Source of the DNA: Burkholderiales bacterium
GTDB taxonomy: Bacteria > Pseudomonadota > Gammaproteobacteria > Burkholderiales > SG8-41
Reading direction: 5' to 3'
DNA: 64,000 nucleotides
Assembly (NCBI GenBank): GCA_030683105.1
Contig: JAUXMZ010000032.1
Coordinates: 52,192-116,191 of the forward strand
Of this stretch, positions 41,101 through 50,200 are shown one piece after another. A program made the translations under genes and the position numbers. Every line of letters starts with the position of its first letter. Within the stretch, counting starts at the first letter, position 1. Under the pieces are notes generated by a model. That model had not been told where the DNA came from and ran no database searches. It was given only the letters and a program-made list of their open reading frames with translations.

Positions 41101-44034
41101 TCCGGTTTATGGGGTTATGCCATTTCCGGCGATTTGCCGATCGTGCTGCTGCAGATTGGCGATCTGGCGAATATCGATCTGCTGCGCCAGTTGGTGCAGG
41201 CCCACGCCTACTGGCGCCTGAAGGGACTCGCCGTGGACCTGGTGATCTGGAATGAAGACCGCGCCGGGTACCGGCAGCTGCTACATGATCAAATCATGGG
41301 GTTGATCGCCGCGGGCATCGAGGCCCACGTGATCGACAGGCCCGGCGGAATCTTCGTGCGACCGGCCGAACAGATATCGGATGAAGATCGCATTCTGGTC
41401 CAATCGGTCGCGCGCGCCATCATCAGCGACCGGCGCGGAGCTCTGTCGGATCAGATCAATCGGCGCGGCTTTGTTGAAAGGAGGGCCTCGCGCGCGAAGC
41501 AGATCGACCGGCGCAGCTTTGTCGAGAAGAGGATCTCGCGCCTGGTGCCGACCAGAATCCACCGTCCCGAACTCCCGGCGGCGGCCGAGTTGCCGCGCCG
41601 CGATCTGCTTTTTTACAACGGCCTCGGCGGCTTTACCCCGGATGGGTCCGAGTATGTGATCACGACTGCCAACGGGCAGGCGACGCCGGCGCCCTGGGTC
41701 AATGTGCTGGCGAATCCGCACTTTGGCAGCGTCATTTCAGAGAGCGGCATGGCCTACACCTGGAGCGAAAATGCACATCAGTTCCGTCTGACCCCCTGGG
41801 CCAATGATCCGGTGAGCGATGCGAGCGGCGAGGCCATTTACCTGCGTGACGAAGAAAGCGGGCACTTCTGGTCGCCTACGCCATTGCCCTGCCGCGGCGC
41901 CGCACCTTGCGTCAGCAGGCACGGCTTCGGTTACAGCGTCTTCGAGCACACCGAAGGCGGCATCAGTTCGGAACTCACGGTGTACGTGGCGCTGGACGTT
42001 GCGGTCAAGTTCTCGGTATTGAAAGTGCGCAACGAGTCAGGCCGCGCGCGCCGGCTCTCAGCGACCGGCTATGTGGAGTGGGTGCTGGGCGACCTGCGGC
42101 CGAAATCGGTTATGCACCTGATTACCGAAATCGATCCGGCGAGCGGCGCGCTCTACGCACGCAACGCATACAACACCGAGTTCGCCGATCGGATTGCATT
42201 CTTCGACGTCGACGACATGACCCGCACCTTCAGCGGCGATCGTGCCGAATTCGTCGGGCGTAACGGCACGCTGGCGAATCCGGCGGCGATGACCCGGTCA
42301 CAGCTTTCCAACAAGGTGGGAGCCGCTTTGGACCCATGCGCTGCAATCCAGGTTGCGTTCGCGCTGGCCGACGGGGAAGAGCGCGAGTTTATCTTCAGGC
42401 TCGGCGTGGCGGGACGAAGGGGCGACGATGAAGCCAGCAAGCAGGTGCGTCGTTTGCGCGGCTCGGCGGCGGCGCACGAGGCGCTGGAGAAAGTGCGGCA
42501 ATACTGGAAGCACACGCTGGGCGCAGTACAGGTGGAGACTCCCGATCAGTCGCTCAACGTGCTGACCAACGGCTGGCTTGTATATCAAACCCTGGCCTGC
42601 CGCCTGTGGGCGCGCAGCGGGTACTACCAATCAGGCGGTGCTTTCGGTTTCCGCGATCAGTTGCAGGATGCGATGGCGCTCATCCACGCCGAGCCCGCGC
42701 TGGTGCGTGAGCACCTGCTGCGCTGTGCGGCGCATCAGTTTCGGGAAGGCGACGTCCAGCATTGGTGGCATCCCACATCCGGTCGCGGCGTGCGCACGCA
42801 CTGTTCCGACGACTACCTGTGGTTGCCGTTGGCGATGTGCCGCTATGTCTCGGGCACCGGCGATACCGGGGTGCTGGATGAGTCCATACCCTTCCTCGAT
42901 GGCCGGGCGCTGAATCCCGAAGAAGACTCATATTTCGACTTGCCTGGCCGCTCGCAAGAGTCGGCCAGTTTATACCAACACGGTGTGCGAGCCATCCTGA
43001 GAGGCCTTCGCTTTGGCGAGCACGGCCTGCCACTCATCGGCTCCGGTGACTGGAACGACGGCATGAACCTCGTGGGCGAACACGGCAAAGGCGAAAGCGT
43101 GTGGCTGGGGTTCTTCCTGTACGAGGTGCTGATGCGCTTCACCGAGGTGGCGCGCATGCGCAGCGACATGGCCTTCGCTGAGCGCTGCCAGAGAGAGGCC
43201 GCACAATTGCGCGAGAACATCGAGCGCCACGGCTGGGATGGCGAGTGGTACCGCCGCGCCTACTTCGACGACGGTACGCCGCTGGGATCGGCAGGCAACG
43301 CAGAATGCCAGATTGATGCCATTGCACAAAGCTGGGCCGTGCTGTCCGGTGCGGGGGATCCCAGGCGCACGCGCACGGCGATGGCAGCGGTGGACCGGCG
43401 CCTGGTGCGCCGTGACCACGCGCTGATCCAGCTCCTGGATCCACCGTTCGACAAGTCAACTTTGAACCCCGGCTATATCAAGGGCTACGTACCGGGCGTG
43501 CGCGAAAACGGCGGCCAATACACGCACGCGGCAATCTGGACGGTGATGGCGCTCGCCGCCCTGGGCGACAGCCGGCGCGCATGGGAACTATTCGACATGA
43601 TCAACCCGGTCAACCATTCGAATTCCGAGGCGGCGATTGCCACCTACAAAGCTGAGCCTTACGTGGTCGCGGCCGATGTCTATGCGGTTGCGCCGCACAC
43701 CGGCCGCGGCGGCTGGACCTGGTACACGGGATCCGCCGGCTGGCTGTACCGGCTTATTATGGAATCACTGCTGGGGTTGAAGCTGGAAGTCGACAAGCTG
43801 CGCTTTGCGCCCTGTCTTCCGGCAGATTGGGAAACGTTCAAGCTGCATTACCGCTACCGGGAAACGGTCTACCATATTACCGTCTCACAAACGCACGCCG
43901 GAACGGGCGGGATGTCTGTAATGCTGGATGGCGTTGAGCAGCCCGATAAAACAATTCCCCTGGCTGACGACCGCCAGGAACACGTGGTCGAGGTGAGAAC
44001 AGACGCCGCACGGGGTTTACAAAACAATGACTAA
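35161..44034 (+). CDS. ndvB: cyclic beta-1,2-glucan synthase-like protein (NdvB/ChvB type)
   Basis: A 2957-residue inner-membrane enzyme, close to the usual 2800-2900 of cyclic beta-glucan synthases. Membrane helices cluster at about 435-485, 860-900 and 975-1030. The GT84 glucosyltransferase core has VKYVITLDTDTQLPRDSARQ (about 655) with the DxD, and GEGSFIGKGIYDVDAFE. The middle has a glucoamylase-like part (MGLSLLANLSAYDFGYI, SWSGSMFEYLMPLLVMPTYE, SFMAHHQGMIILSLAYLIL). The C-terminal third is GH94 phosphorylase-like with GSGDWNDGMN (about 2628), the catalytic Asp, and ENGGQYTHAAIW. It makes periplasmic glucans for osmotic adaptation. GTG start with AGAAGGA upstream. Overlaps the antiporter gene by 8 bases. 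Confidence 0.92.
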   Translation: MQLSSKNMRDTWARLWVRLRGNGLAQQEYAGDALPLRAELLSAEQMEQHGKTLAGAHRLSAQRAPDQLLARLAENEEVLLQTCKLLTAAVKATRRITPAGEWLLDNFYLIEEQIRTARRHLPKGYSRELPRLAHGPSAGLPRAYDIALESISHGDGRVDAESLSRFVAAYQKVTALKLGELWAIPIMLRLALIENLRRVGALVTASTTDRDRADVWADQMLEVAEQDPKSLILVVADMARSNPPMVSSFVAELARRLQGQSAALALPLTWIEQRLSESGMTIEQLVQSETQKQASGQVSIANSIGSLRFLGAMDWREFVETMSGVEQKLREDPGGVYGRMDFATRDRYRHAVERTAKASRLSESEVARKAIQLAHEGAVRSMAKAGTPGGTGGDRASHVGYYLIDKGLPQLERAAEARLSIAEAVRRTACRFPLILYLGTIALLTLAFAGNLLDKAYAGGLHGWMLALIAILLVLCTSHLASALVNWAATLLAAPRPLPRLDFSMGIPPECRTLVVVPTMLTSAQNLEDLVEALEVRFLANRDEHLHFGLLTDFRDAREETLPEDEVLLLLARNRIEELNEKYRTAASGADSDAFFLFHRPRRWNPQDGLWMGYERKRGKLAELNSLLRGGGRDSFSLIVGTTDVLSSVKYVITLDTDTQLPRDSARQFVGAMAHPLNRAQFDEARQLVTEGYGILQPRVAVSLPGTNRSRYARLFGSEPGIDPYTRTVSDVYQDVFGEGSFIGKGIYDVDAFERSLKGRFPENRILSHDLLEGCHARAGLLSDVQVYEEYPSGYSADVSRRHRWIRGDWQIASWLLRRVPGNGPRPDTVRRKNTLSLLSQWKIFDNLRRSLVPAALTLLLLLGWTILAPAWFWTLAAIGIILIPSLISSILDLLRKPDDVLPGQHLAAALRSALGQIERALLTLACLPHEAYFSLDAIIRTNWRMGVTRKQLLEWTSSGSLERDHHTSLIACYQSMWIAPVISIASAAYLAAAMPSTLAVAGPILFLWMASPAIAWWISRPLARRKARLTADQIIFLQKISRKTWAFFETYVGADDHWLPPDNFQEHPVAVVAHRTSPTNMGLSLLANLSAYDFGYIQAGQLITRTNNALHTMAALERHRGHFYNWYDTQSLQPLQPRYISSVDSGNLAAHLLTLRPGLLALHDNKILGTRLFGGLFDTLRVLADAAAAAPPAALVLIGQLKKHLESAYDSRPATLAAAQRWLTRMAASAAEVSASLANQDRAPAAAPEGDAQWWAQALTRQCQSALDELALLAPWLALPAASGRLRGILDSIEIPTLRELAAGNAGWMAATEQGLAAEATPGERDWLNELRRHVAAASDNAQERIAAIERLALQLGELAAMEYDFLYDKKRHLLAIGYNAGEHRQDPSFYDLLASEARLSSFVAIAQGQLPQESWFALGRLLTTAGGEPTLVSWSGSMFEYLMPLLVMPTYENTLLDQTYRAAVERQIAYGKQRGVAWGMSESGYNTVDVHLNYQYRAFGVPGLGLKRGLAEDLVIAPYASALALMVAPEQACLNLQRLAAEGLAGPYGLYEAVDYTASRLPRGQASAVVRSFMAHHQGMIILSLAYLILNRPMQKRFESDPMFQATTLLLQERVPKAGAFQLHAVDFSSVRATANEPEMPVRVLNTPDTPIPEVQLLSNGRYHVMVTNAGGGYSRWKDLAITRWREDTTRDNWGAFCYIRDATSGAFWSNTHQPTLKRADTYEAIFSEGRAEFRRRDLDYDTHTEIVVSPEDDIELRRVHITNRGRARSTIEITSYAEVVLAAAAADALHPAFTNLFVQTEIVRERQAILCTRRPRSLEEHAPWMFHLMAVRGAEAGGISYETDRMRFIGRGRTVAAPQAMVDSAELSGSAGSVLDPITAIRYRITLDPEQAATIDMVSGIGGTREAALSLAGKYQDRQLADRVFELAWTHSQVVLRQINATEADAQLYGRLASSVIYANSSLRAESGVLSKNRRGQSGLWGYAISGDLPIVLLQIGDLANIDLLRQLVQAHAYWRLKGLAVDLVIWNEDRAGYRQLLHDQIMGLIAAGIEAHVIDRPGGIFVRPAEQISDEDRILVQSVARAIISDRRGALSDQINRRGFVERRASRAKQIDRRSFVEKRISRLVPTRIHRPELPAAAELPRRDLLFYNGLGGFTPDGSEYVITTANGQATPAPWVNVLANPHFGSVISESGMAYTWSENAHQFRLTPWANDPVSDASGEAIYLRDEESGHFWSPTPLPCRGAAPCVSRHGFGYSVFEHTEGGISSELTVYVALDVAVKFSVLKVRNESGRARRLSATGYVEWVLGDLRPKSVMHLITEIDPASGALYARNAYNTEFADRIAFFDVDDMTRTFSGDRAEFVGRNGTLANPAAMTRSQLSNKVGAALDPCAAIQVAFALADGEEREFIFRLGVAGRRGDDEASKQVRRLRGSAAAHEALEKVRQYWKHTLGAVQVETPDQSLNVLTNGWLVYQTLACRLWARSGYYQSGGAFGFRDQLQDAMALIHAEPALVREHLLRCAAHQFREGDVQHWWHPTSGRGVRTHCSDDYLWLPLAMCRYVSGTGDTGVLDESIPFLDGRALNPEEDSYFDLPGRSQESASLYQHGVRAILRGLRFGEHGLPLIGSGDWNDGMNLVGEHGKGESVWLGFFLYEVLMRFTEVARMRSDMAFAERCQREAAQLRENIERHGWDGEWYRRAYFDDGTPLGSAGNAECQIDAIAQSWAVLSGAGDPRRTRTAMAAVDRRLVRRDHALIQLLDPPFDKSTLNPGYIKGYVPGVRENGGQYTHAAIWTVMALAALGDSRRAWELFDMINPVNHSNSEAAIATYKAEPYVVAADVYAVAPHTGRGGWTWYTGSAGWLYRLIMESLLGLKLEVDKLRFAPCLPADWETFKLHYRYRETVYHITVSQTHAGTGGMSVMLDGVEQPDKTIPLADDRQEHVVEVRTDAARGLQNND

Positions 44035-45343
44035 CGCACAATGGTTTCTGCTCGTGGGCGGCCTGCTGCTCGCCCGCGGACTTACTTCTTCAGTGCTCAA
44101 GCGCCTGCCGGTCACGCCAGCCATTATCTATCTGGCGGTGGGACTGCTGGTCGGACCTACGGTGCTCAACGTATTTCACTTCAATCCGCTCAAGGAATCG
44201 GCACTGCTGGAAGTGCTGACCGAAGTGGCAGTGCTGATTTCATTGTTTTCTGCAGGCGTCAAGATGCCCGTGCCGGTGAGCTTTGCCCGCTGGCGCACAC
44301 CGATTCTGCTGGCATGGGTCTCCATGACTGTCAGCGTCGTCTTGGTCGCCGCCTTCGCTTATTATCTACTCGGTCTGCCACTGGGCGCCGGCATCTTGCT
44401 GGGTGCGATCCTGGCGCCCACCGACCCGGTGTTGGCGACCGATGTCCAGATCCGTCATCCCGGTGACCGCGACCAGCTCCGCTTCACCTTGACCTGCGAA
44501 GCGGGCATGAATGACGGCAGCGCTTTTCCGTTTGTGATGCTGGGTCTGGGATTGCTCGGACTGCATGATTTGGGCGAATCCGGCCTGCGCTGGGCGCTGG
44601 TCGATGTGCTGTGGGCGACGGTGGCGGGAATCGCCATCGGGGTAATTTCCGGCGCCGCACTGGCCCATTTGGGATGGAAGCTGCGCGGCGAGTCGCCCGA
44701 GCACAAACTCATGGACGACTTTCTCGGACTCGGCCTGATCGGGGTGGTATACGGCCTGAGCGTGCTGATCGATGCGTGGGGATTTCTGGCGGTATTTTTC
44801 GCTGCCGTCGCGCTGCGCCAGACCGAAGTAAAACTCGCGGCCGCCGGTCGGGATGATCCGGATCGGCCGCAAACCGGCAGAATCGAACAGGAAGCATCAA
44901 TCGCAAGCCCTGATAACGAGCCACCGCCGACCGTCAGCGAAGGATCGCTGATATTCAAGGAACATCTGGAGAGGCTCTCGGAAATGATGCTCATCCTGCT
45001 GATCGGCGGCACGCTGTTTCTCGATTCCTGGAGCTGGCGGGCGGTGGGACTTGCGCTGTTTTTGTTTATGGTGGCGCGCCCGGTCAGCGTCCTCGCCAGC
45101 CTGTTGGGTACCCGCACTTCGTGGCCGATACGCGGTATGGTGGGCTGGTTCGGGGTGCGCGGCATAGGTTCGCTGTACTACCTGATGTATGCCATACAGC
45201 ACGGTCTGCCTGAAGATCTGGCCCTGGAGCTTATCCAGTTGACGCTGATTGCGGTCTCGCTTTCCATTCTCGTCCACGGCACCAGCGTCAAGCCGATGAT
45301 GGGCCGCTTTTGGCGTCACCGCAAGCACCTGCCAACAGCATAA
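44027..45343 (+). CDS. cation:proton antiporter (CPA1/NhaP type)
   Basis: 438-residue antiporter with about 12 membrane helices. LKRLPVTPAIIYLAVGLLVG begins the transport domain, GAILAPTDPVLATDVQI (about 125-141) is the TDP-containing unwound helix of CPA1 exchangers, and LTCEAGMNDGSAFPFVMLGL (about 155-174) carries the ND motif for electroneutral transport. A hydrophilic insert (about 275-305) precedes the last helices with RGMVGWFGVRGIGSLYYLMY. It would exchange Na+ or K+ for protons. The ATG lies inside the end of the glucan synthase gene, so the two are translated together: osmoprotective glucan plus ion balance. Confidence 0.9.
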   Translation: MTNAQWFLLVGGLLLARGLTSSVLKRLPVTPAIIYLAVGLLVGPTVLNVFHFNPLKESALLEVLTEVAVLISLFSAGVKMPVPVSFARWRTPILLAWVSMTVSVVLVAAFAYYLLGLPLGAGILLGAILAPTDPVLATDVQIRHPGDRDQLRFTLTCEAGMNDGSAFPFVMLGLGLLGLHDLGESGLRWALVDVLWATVAGIAIGVISGAALAHLGWKLRGESPEHKLMDDFLGLGLIGVVYGLSVLIDAWGFLAVFFAAVALRQTEVKLAAAGRDDPDRPQTGRIEQEASIASPDNEPPPTVSEGSLIFKEHLERLSEMMLILLIGGTLFLDSWSWRAVGLALFLFMVARPVSVLASLLGTRTSWPIRGMVGWFGVRGIGSLYYLMYAIQHGLPEDLALELIQLTLIAVSLSILVHGTSVKPMMGRFWRHRKHLPTA

Positions 45344-45351
45344 GCAGTCAT

Positions 45352-46434
45352 TCAAGCCGTCGAATCATCGACGCGAATCAAATTGCCCCCCTCTTTTTTG
45401 GCTTGATACATCGCAGTATCAGCCCGCTTGAGGATGCTGTCCGGGCTGGCTTCATGCTTGCCAAACAACCCCACGCCGATGCTCGCCGTGCACTGAAGCT
45501 CGACGGTCGTTTCCGCTGCCACCTCTTGCTGAATCTTAAGCATATAAGGCATAGCCAGCGCGGTGCGGATTTTCTTTGCCACACTCTCGGCTTGCGATCT
45601 TGACCTGGTCTTGTCCGCATCCAGATCGCCAATCAACACCACGAACTCATCACCACCGAAGCGCGCCACGGTGTCGACCTCGCGTACACAACCTTTCAGT
45701 CGGCACCCCGCCTCAATCAACAGCAAATCGCCAACGGCATGTCCATGCGCGTCATTGACCAGCTTGAACTCGTCCAGATCAAGGAAAATCAATAGGGCAT
45801 AGCACCCACTGCGCTTGCAGGTAGCCATGGCCTGGCCCAGGCGGTCGCTGAGCAGTTGACGGTTTGGCAATTTGGTGAGCGTGTCATGGAGCGCCATTTG
45901 ACGCGCATGGTCTTCCATCTGCTTGCGCTCAGTGATGTTGCGAATGTTGCATTGAATTATCCTGATGCCTTCACAATCGTAAGTATTGCTGACGAATTCG
46001 ACCGGGACTATTGCCCCTGCCTTTGTTTTCAGCGGAAGATCCTCATATCGGACATACCCCTTCGTTTGCAGCTCCTCGAACATTTCCTTGCTTTCGTCCC
46101 TGTCCGCAAACGGGCCCACCTCCCATAGCTTCTTTCCCAGAAACTCGGCGTGCGAATATCCGAGCAGTTCGATCAAGTAGGGGTTGACGTCCTCGATCTG
46201 GGCCGTGTCAGAGTTAAGCAGCAGAATGCCGTCGCGAGCGGATTCGAATAGCCGACGGTAGCGGCTTTCGGATGCCCGCAGTGCTTTGAGCATGGGATCG
46301 CTTGGCGTGTCCGCAGCCGATGTCATTGCGGGATGGGTTGGGAGGTTATCTTTCACAAAAAAATCGCCGGAGTTTTCTTCTGAATTTGCCAGCATCCGCA
46401 TGTCTGCTGTGGGAGTCTGTGCGCTAACGAACAT
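45352..46434 (-). CDS. PAS-GGDEF diguanylate cyclase
   Basis: 360-residue cytoplasmic protein. A PAS domain (about 55-170) includes YRRLFESARDGILLLNSDTA and LLGYSHAEFLGKKLWEVGPF; a short coil NITERKQMEDHARQMALHDT leads to the GGDEF domain with FGGDEFVVLIGDLD and intact active site. REVD five residues before GGDEF is the inhibitory I-site, so product feedback is likely. It makes c-di-GMP in response to an unknown PAS signal. No membrane segment. Last gene of the minus-strand series after PPK2 (15-bp gap), tail to tail with the antiporter. Confidence 0.92.
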   Translation of the reverse strand: MFVSAQTPTADMRMLANSEENSGDFFVKDNLPTHPAMTSAADTPSDPMLKALRASESRYRRLFESARDGILLLNSDTAQIEDVNPYLIELLGYSHAEFLGKKLWEVGPFADRDESKEMFEELQTKGYVRYEDLPLKTKAGAIVPVEFVSNTYDCEGIRIIQCNIRNITERKQMEDHARQMALHDTLTKLPNRQLLSDRLGQAMATCKRSGCYALLIFLDLDEFKLVNDAHGHAVGDLLLIEAGCRLKGCVREVDTVARFGGDEFVVLIGDLDADKTRSRSQAESVAKKIRTALAMPYMLKIQQEVAAETTVELQCTASIGVGLFGKHEASPDSILKRADTAMYQAKKEGGNLIRVDDSTA

Positions 46435-46449
46435 ACGTCGCCGTCGCGC

Positions 46450-47361
46450 TCAGGCGCCCCGCATTTGCCGGGGTCGGCTGCCGCCTGGGCCTTGCTCGAC
46501 CAGCTGGCGGCGTATCGCCAGCAACTCCTTGCGGCGCTTCGCGTCGGTTTCGGGGTACCTCATTTTAAGCGTTTTGAATGTATCGACAATGATCTGGGCA
46601 ATAATCAGCCTGGCGTTTTCCTTGTCGTCGGCAGGCACCACATACCAAGGCGCGGTCTTGGTGCTGGTTGCCCCGAGGCACGCATCATAGGCCTGCATGT
46701 ACTGTTTCCAGAATTTTCTTTCTTCAATGTCGGCAAGGCGGAATTTCCAGTTCTTTTCCGGCTCGTCGATGCGGTCGAGAAAGCGCTTGCGCTGCTCTTC
46801 CTCCGAGAGGTGCAGAAAGAACTTGATGATGCGCGTGCCGTTGCGGTGGAGATGGTTCTCCAGGTCCACGATGGAGCGATAGCGCTGCTGCCAGACCGTC
46901 TTTTCGTCGAGCAACTGGTCCGGCAGCCCTTGGGTGCGCAAAATTTCGGGATGCACCCGAACGATCAATACCTCCTCGTAATAGGATCGGTTGAAGATGC
47001 CGATGCGGCCGCGCTCCGGCAGCGCCTGCGTCGTGCGCCACAGAAAGTCGTGATCCAGTTCGGTGGCACTCGGGTGCTTGAAACTAAACACCTGGCAGCC
47101 TTGCGGATTGACGCCGGACATCACATGCCTGATGGCCCCGTCCTTGCCCGCAGCGTCCATCGCCTGGAAGATCAGCAGCACCGCATAGCGGTCGGACGCG
47201 TAGTGCAGGCGTTGCAGCGAACTCAGCTCCTCTACCTGCTCCTGGAGGAGTTTGGTGTAATCCTTCTTCGACTTGTAAACCGGCTTCACCAGCGTCGCCC
47301 ACTTTTTGAGTTTGACGTTTTTCCCTGCCGGGACACGGAAATTCTTGGAATTGATTTTCAT
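46450..47361 (-). CDS. ppk2: polyphosphate kinase 2 family protein
   Basis: 303-residue PPK2, transferring phosphate between polyphosphate and nucleotides. Walker A is AMDAAGKDG (about 67-75), the Walker B region [19 protein letters not shown], and the lid [20 protein letters not shown]. Length and single-domain layout fit class I/III enzymes that phosphorylate NDP or NMP from polyP. It sits in the stress series between the NO reductase and the GGDEF gene, and fits energy supply under low ATP. A degraded DUF2254 remnant ends 2 bases before its start. Confidence 0.92.
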   Translation of the reverse strand: MKINSKNFRVPAGKNVKLKKWATLVKPVYKSKKDYTKLLQEQVEELSSLQRLHYASDRYAVLLIFQAMDAAGKDGAIRHVMSGVNPQGCQVFSFKHPSATELDHDFLWRTTQALPERGRIGIFNRSYYEEVLIVRVHPEILRTQGLPDQLLDEKTVWQQRYRSIVDLENHLHRNGTRIIKFFLHLSEEEQRKRFLDRIDEPEKNWKFRLADIEERKFWKQYMQAYDACLGATSTKTAPWYVVPADDKENARLIIAQIIVDTFKTLKMRYPETDAKRRKELLAIRRQLVEQGPGGSRPRQMRGA

Positions 47362-47363
47362 CT

Positions 47364-47811
47364 CTATGCCTTTGTTGATTGCGCCAAAGCGGGCTCCGTA
47401 TCGAGTGCTGCGTGCACGCGCGCCAGCCGATGTTCAAAGCGTGTCCGGTCGTGTGGGGATTCGATGGTGCGTGCGGCCAATTCGGCGATACATTCCATTT
47501 CCCGGCAGAGCAGTCGTCGCCGGCCCGGGCTGACCGTCAGACTGGCGCTTCGTTTGAAGCGCGCCCAGCATCTGCATCATGACGGCAACATTGCCCGTAG
47601 CGCTGCCGCGAATCTGATCGAATGCTTCGGAGAGCAGGCTGGAAAAGGTCTGGCCGATGGCGATGACCCGCAGTTCCCCATCCTCATGGCGATGCGATGA
47701 GGGGATTGGCCGGGGCGCCACCCGCGCCAGAATCGCCGACGGTAGAGGTCATGGCTGACTCTGACCTCTGCCGCCATTAGCGCCATCGCCGCGAGGATAG
47801 TATTTTCTCAT
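47364..47811 (-). pseudogene. DUF2254-like membrane protein remnant with frameshifts
   Basis: A start with AGGAGA upstream gives MRKYYPRGDGANGGRGQSQP then a stop at 47749. The next frame encodes FSSLLSEAFDQIRGSATGNV and AVMMQMLGAL, matching the C-terminal part of DUF2254 membrane proteins; a further frame continues LLCREMECIAELAARTIESP and [20 protein letters not shown] to a TAG at 47364. The N-terminal membrane half is missing. So this is a heavily truncated, frameshifted leftover in the middle of an otherwise intact gene series. Confidence 0.6.
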
Positions 47812-47856
47812 TCGCGTTCTCCTGCCCAACCAACAAAAAATATCCGGCCTTAGCGC

Positions 47857-50145
47857 CTAGCGACGCGCGCCCACCGGTGTCACGCCGACTTTCGCCGCCG
47901 GTGCGGGCATGCTGCCCAGCAAGCCCAGCACAACCTGCAGCGCCATCGACAAGGCACCAACAATAAACACCACGTCGCCGAAGGTGCGTATCCAGCGCAG
48001 CGTTTGCAGGAGGGGTTGCTGCATGAAGGCTTCGCTGCGGGCATACCACAGGCCCTGGCTCACACTGGCGTGGAACTGGATGAAGCCGATGGGCAGGAGG
48101 CTGGCGAAGATCATCAGCACCAGACCTGCGTTGAGCCCCCAGAACGCTGTTTGCATGAGCCCCTGGCGCAGTTGGCAGCGGGGCCGGATGTAGCGCAGGA
48201 CCAGCAGCGTGAAGCCCAGAGCGAGGAAGCCGTAGACGCCGAACAGCGCGGCGTGCGCGTGCACCGGCGTGGTATTGAGGCCCTGCACGTAATACAGCGA
48301 GATCGGCGGATTGATCATGAAGCCGAAGACCCCCGCGCCCAGCATGTTCCAGAAAGCCACGGCGACGAAACACATCAGCGGCCATTTGAGATCCTCCATC
48401 CACGCCGTGCGCGCCTTCAGGCGCCAGTTCTGCCAGGCGTCATGACCCAGCACGATCAGTGGCACCACTTCCAGAGCGCTGAAGCTCGCGCCCACCGCCA
48501 TCACCGGGGTCGTGGTGCCGGAGAAGTACAGATGATGGAAGGTGCCGGGGATGCCGCCCAGCATGAACAGCGAGGCCGAAGCCAGGCTGGCAGTCGTCGC
48601 CATCCGGCGCGACACGAGTCCGAGCGTCGCAAAGATGAAAGCCAGCGCGGTGGTAGCAAACACTTCGAAGAAACCCTCGACCCACAGATGCACCACCCAC
48701 CAGCGCCAATACTCCATCACGGTCAGATGGGTGCGCTCGCCGTAGAACAGGCCGGCGCCGTAGAACAGGCCGATGGCCAGCACCGACGCGGCGAGCAGCG
48801 CCAGCAGATTCTTGTCACCGCCGGGCTTGCTCAGCGCGGGCGCGATGCCGCGCAACATCAACACCAGCCAGAAAGCAATGCCGGCGAACTTGCCGATCTG
48901 CCAGAGACGTCCGAGATCGAGGTACTCATAACCCTGGTGGCCGAGCCAGAAGTTGAGTTCGGGCGGCATGATCTGCGCGATCGCGAGGTAGTTGCCAATG
49001 AAGGATCCGACCACGACCACGATTAACGCCCAGAACAGGATGTCCACGCCGAGTTTTTGGTGCCTCGGGTCCTTGCCGCCGTTGATCAGCGGCGCGAGGA
49101 ACAGGCCCAGGGCAAGGAATCCCGTGGCGATCCAGAACAGTGCCGCCTGGATGTGCCAGGTGCGCACCAGCGCATACGGGAACCACTGGGAGACGTCCAA
49201 GCCGTAGAACTTCTGTCCTTCGATCGTGTAGTGCGCGGTGAAGCCGCCGATAAAGACCTGGAACACGAACAGCGCCACCACCAGGAACAGGTACTTGCCG
49301 AGCGAGCGCTGCGACGGCGTAAGCGCGACGCTGCTCAGCGGGTCCTGCGCGGCGGCGGCCGGCAGCGGCTCGTCGTGCCGGCGCAGAAAGGCCCAGGCCC
49401 AGATCAGAAAGCCCACGCCCGCGAGCAGCACCACGATGCTGGCGATCGACCAGACGATGTTTTCGGTGCTGGGCTGGTTGCCGATCAGTGGTTCATGCGG
49501 CCAGTTGTTGGTGTAGGTGACAAGCTTGCCCGGCCGCTCCGTGGCCGCTGCCCAGGCGGTCCAGAAGAAGAAACGGGTCAGCTGCACCCGGCGTTCGGCG
49601 CTGGGCAGCGTGTTCTCCTTCATCGCGAAGTGCGCGCGGCTCTGTTGCAGCTCGGGCGCATCGGAGAACAGTCGTTCGTAGTAGGCGGCGGTCTGCGCCA
49701 TGGCTTGCACGCGCCGCGCGGACACGGTCAGCACACCGGTGGCCGGGTCCAGCCGGTTGCCACGGTATTCGATTTTCAAATCTTCCCGCAGCCCCGCCTG
49801 TCGCGAGGCGTCCAGCGCCGCATACGGCATGGCGTAAGTTTGTTGCGCCGCCAGGTCAAGCCATGCGGTCAATTCCCGGTGCAGCCAATCGGCTGTCCAG
49901 TCCGGCGCCTGGTATGCGCCGTGGCCCCAGATCGAGCCGAGTTGCATGCCGCCGACCGATTGCCACGCCGTCTGACCGTCGAGGATGTCGTCCTGCGTGA
50001 ACAGCGCCTTGCCCTCGGCGCTGGCAACCTGTTGCGGGATTGGCGGCGCCTGCCGATAGATCTCGGCGCCGTAGTAGCCCAGCAGCGAGAAGGTGACCAC
50101 CAGCACGGCGATCAAGATAAACCAGAGTTTGCGGTAAGGGCCCAT
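47857..50145 (-). CDS. norZ: quinol-dependent nitric oxide reductase (qNor)
   Basis: 762-residue fused NO reductase, 2 NO to N2O, in the inner membrane. N-terminal helix, then a periplasmic cytochrome c-like domain without heme c (GQTAWQSVGGMQLGSIWGHG), then about 12 helices of the NorB core. Ligand regions include RTWHIQAALFWIATGFLALG (low-spin heme side), WWVVHLWVEGFFEVFATTAL with the FeB-region His and Glu, and GGIPGTFHHLYFSGTTTPVM with the His pair. Length and the fused domain distinguish it from cytochrome-dependent NorBC. Removes NO from denitrification or host attack. A regulator such as NorR or NsrR is not adjacent; the Crp-type gene at 60565 may control it. Confidence 0.93.
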   Translation of the reverse strand: MGPYRKLWFILIAVLVVTFSLLGYYGAEIYRQAPPIPQQVASAEGKALFTQDDILDGQTAWQSVGGMQLGSIWGHGAYQAPDWTADWLHRELTAWLDLAAQQTYAMPYAALDASRQAGLREDLKIEYRGNRLDPATGVLTVSARRVQAMAQTAAYYERLFSDAPELQQSRAHFAMKENTLPSAERRVQLTRFFFWTAWAAATERPGKLVTYTNNWPHEPLIGNQPSTENIVWSIASIVVLLAGVGFLIWAWAFLRRHDEPLPAAAAQDPLSSVALTPSQRSLGKYLFLVVALFVFQVFIGGFTAHYTIEGQKFYGLDVSQWFPYALVRTWHIQAALFWIATGFLALGLFLAPLINGGKDPRHQKLGVDILFWALIVVVVGSFIGNYLAIAQIMPPELNFWLGHQGYEYLDLGRLWQIGKFAGIAFWLVLMLRGIAPALSKPGGDKNLLALLAASVLAIGLFYGAGLFYGERTHLTVMEYWRWWVVHLWVEGFFEVFATTALAFIFATLGLVSRRMATTASLASASLFMLGGIPGTFHHLYFSGTTTPVMAVGASFSALEVVPLIVLGHDAWQNWRLKARTAWMEDLKWPLMCFVAVAFWNMLGAGVFGFMINPPISLYYVQGLNTTPVHAHAALFGVYGFLALGFTLLVLRYIRPRCQLRQGLMQTAFWGLNAGLVLMIFASLLPIGFIQFHASVSQGLWYARSEAFMQQPLLQTLRWIRTFGDVVFIVGALSMALQVVLGLLGSMPAPAAKVGVTPVGARR

Positions 50146-50200
50146 GATGGTGTTCTCTTGTCGGTGTTGCGTTCAGAAATTCAAGCGCACAACCCCAAGG

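Noticed and set aside
47857..50145. NO dismutase instead of NO reductase
   Set aside because: The VHLWVEG and GTFHHLYF segments that hold the non-heme iron ligands look intact, whereas dismutases are altered there. A full alignment would settle it.
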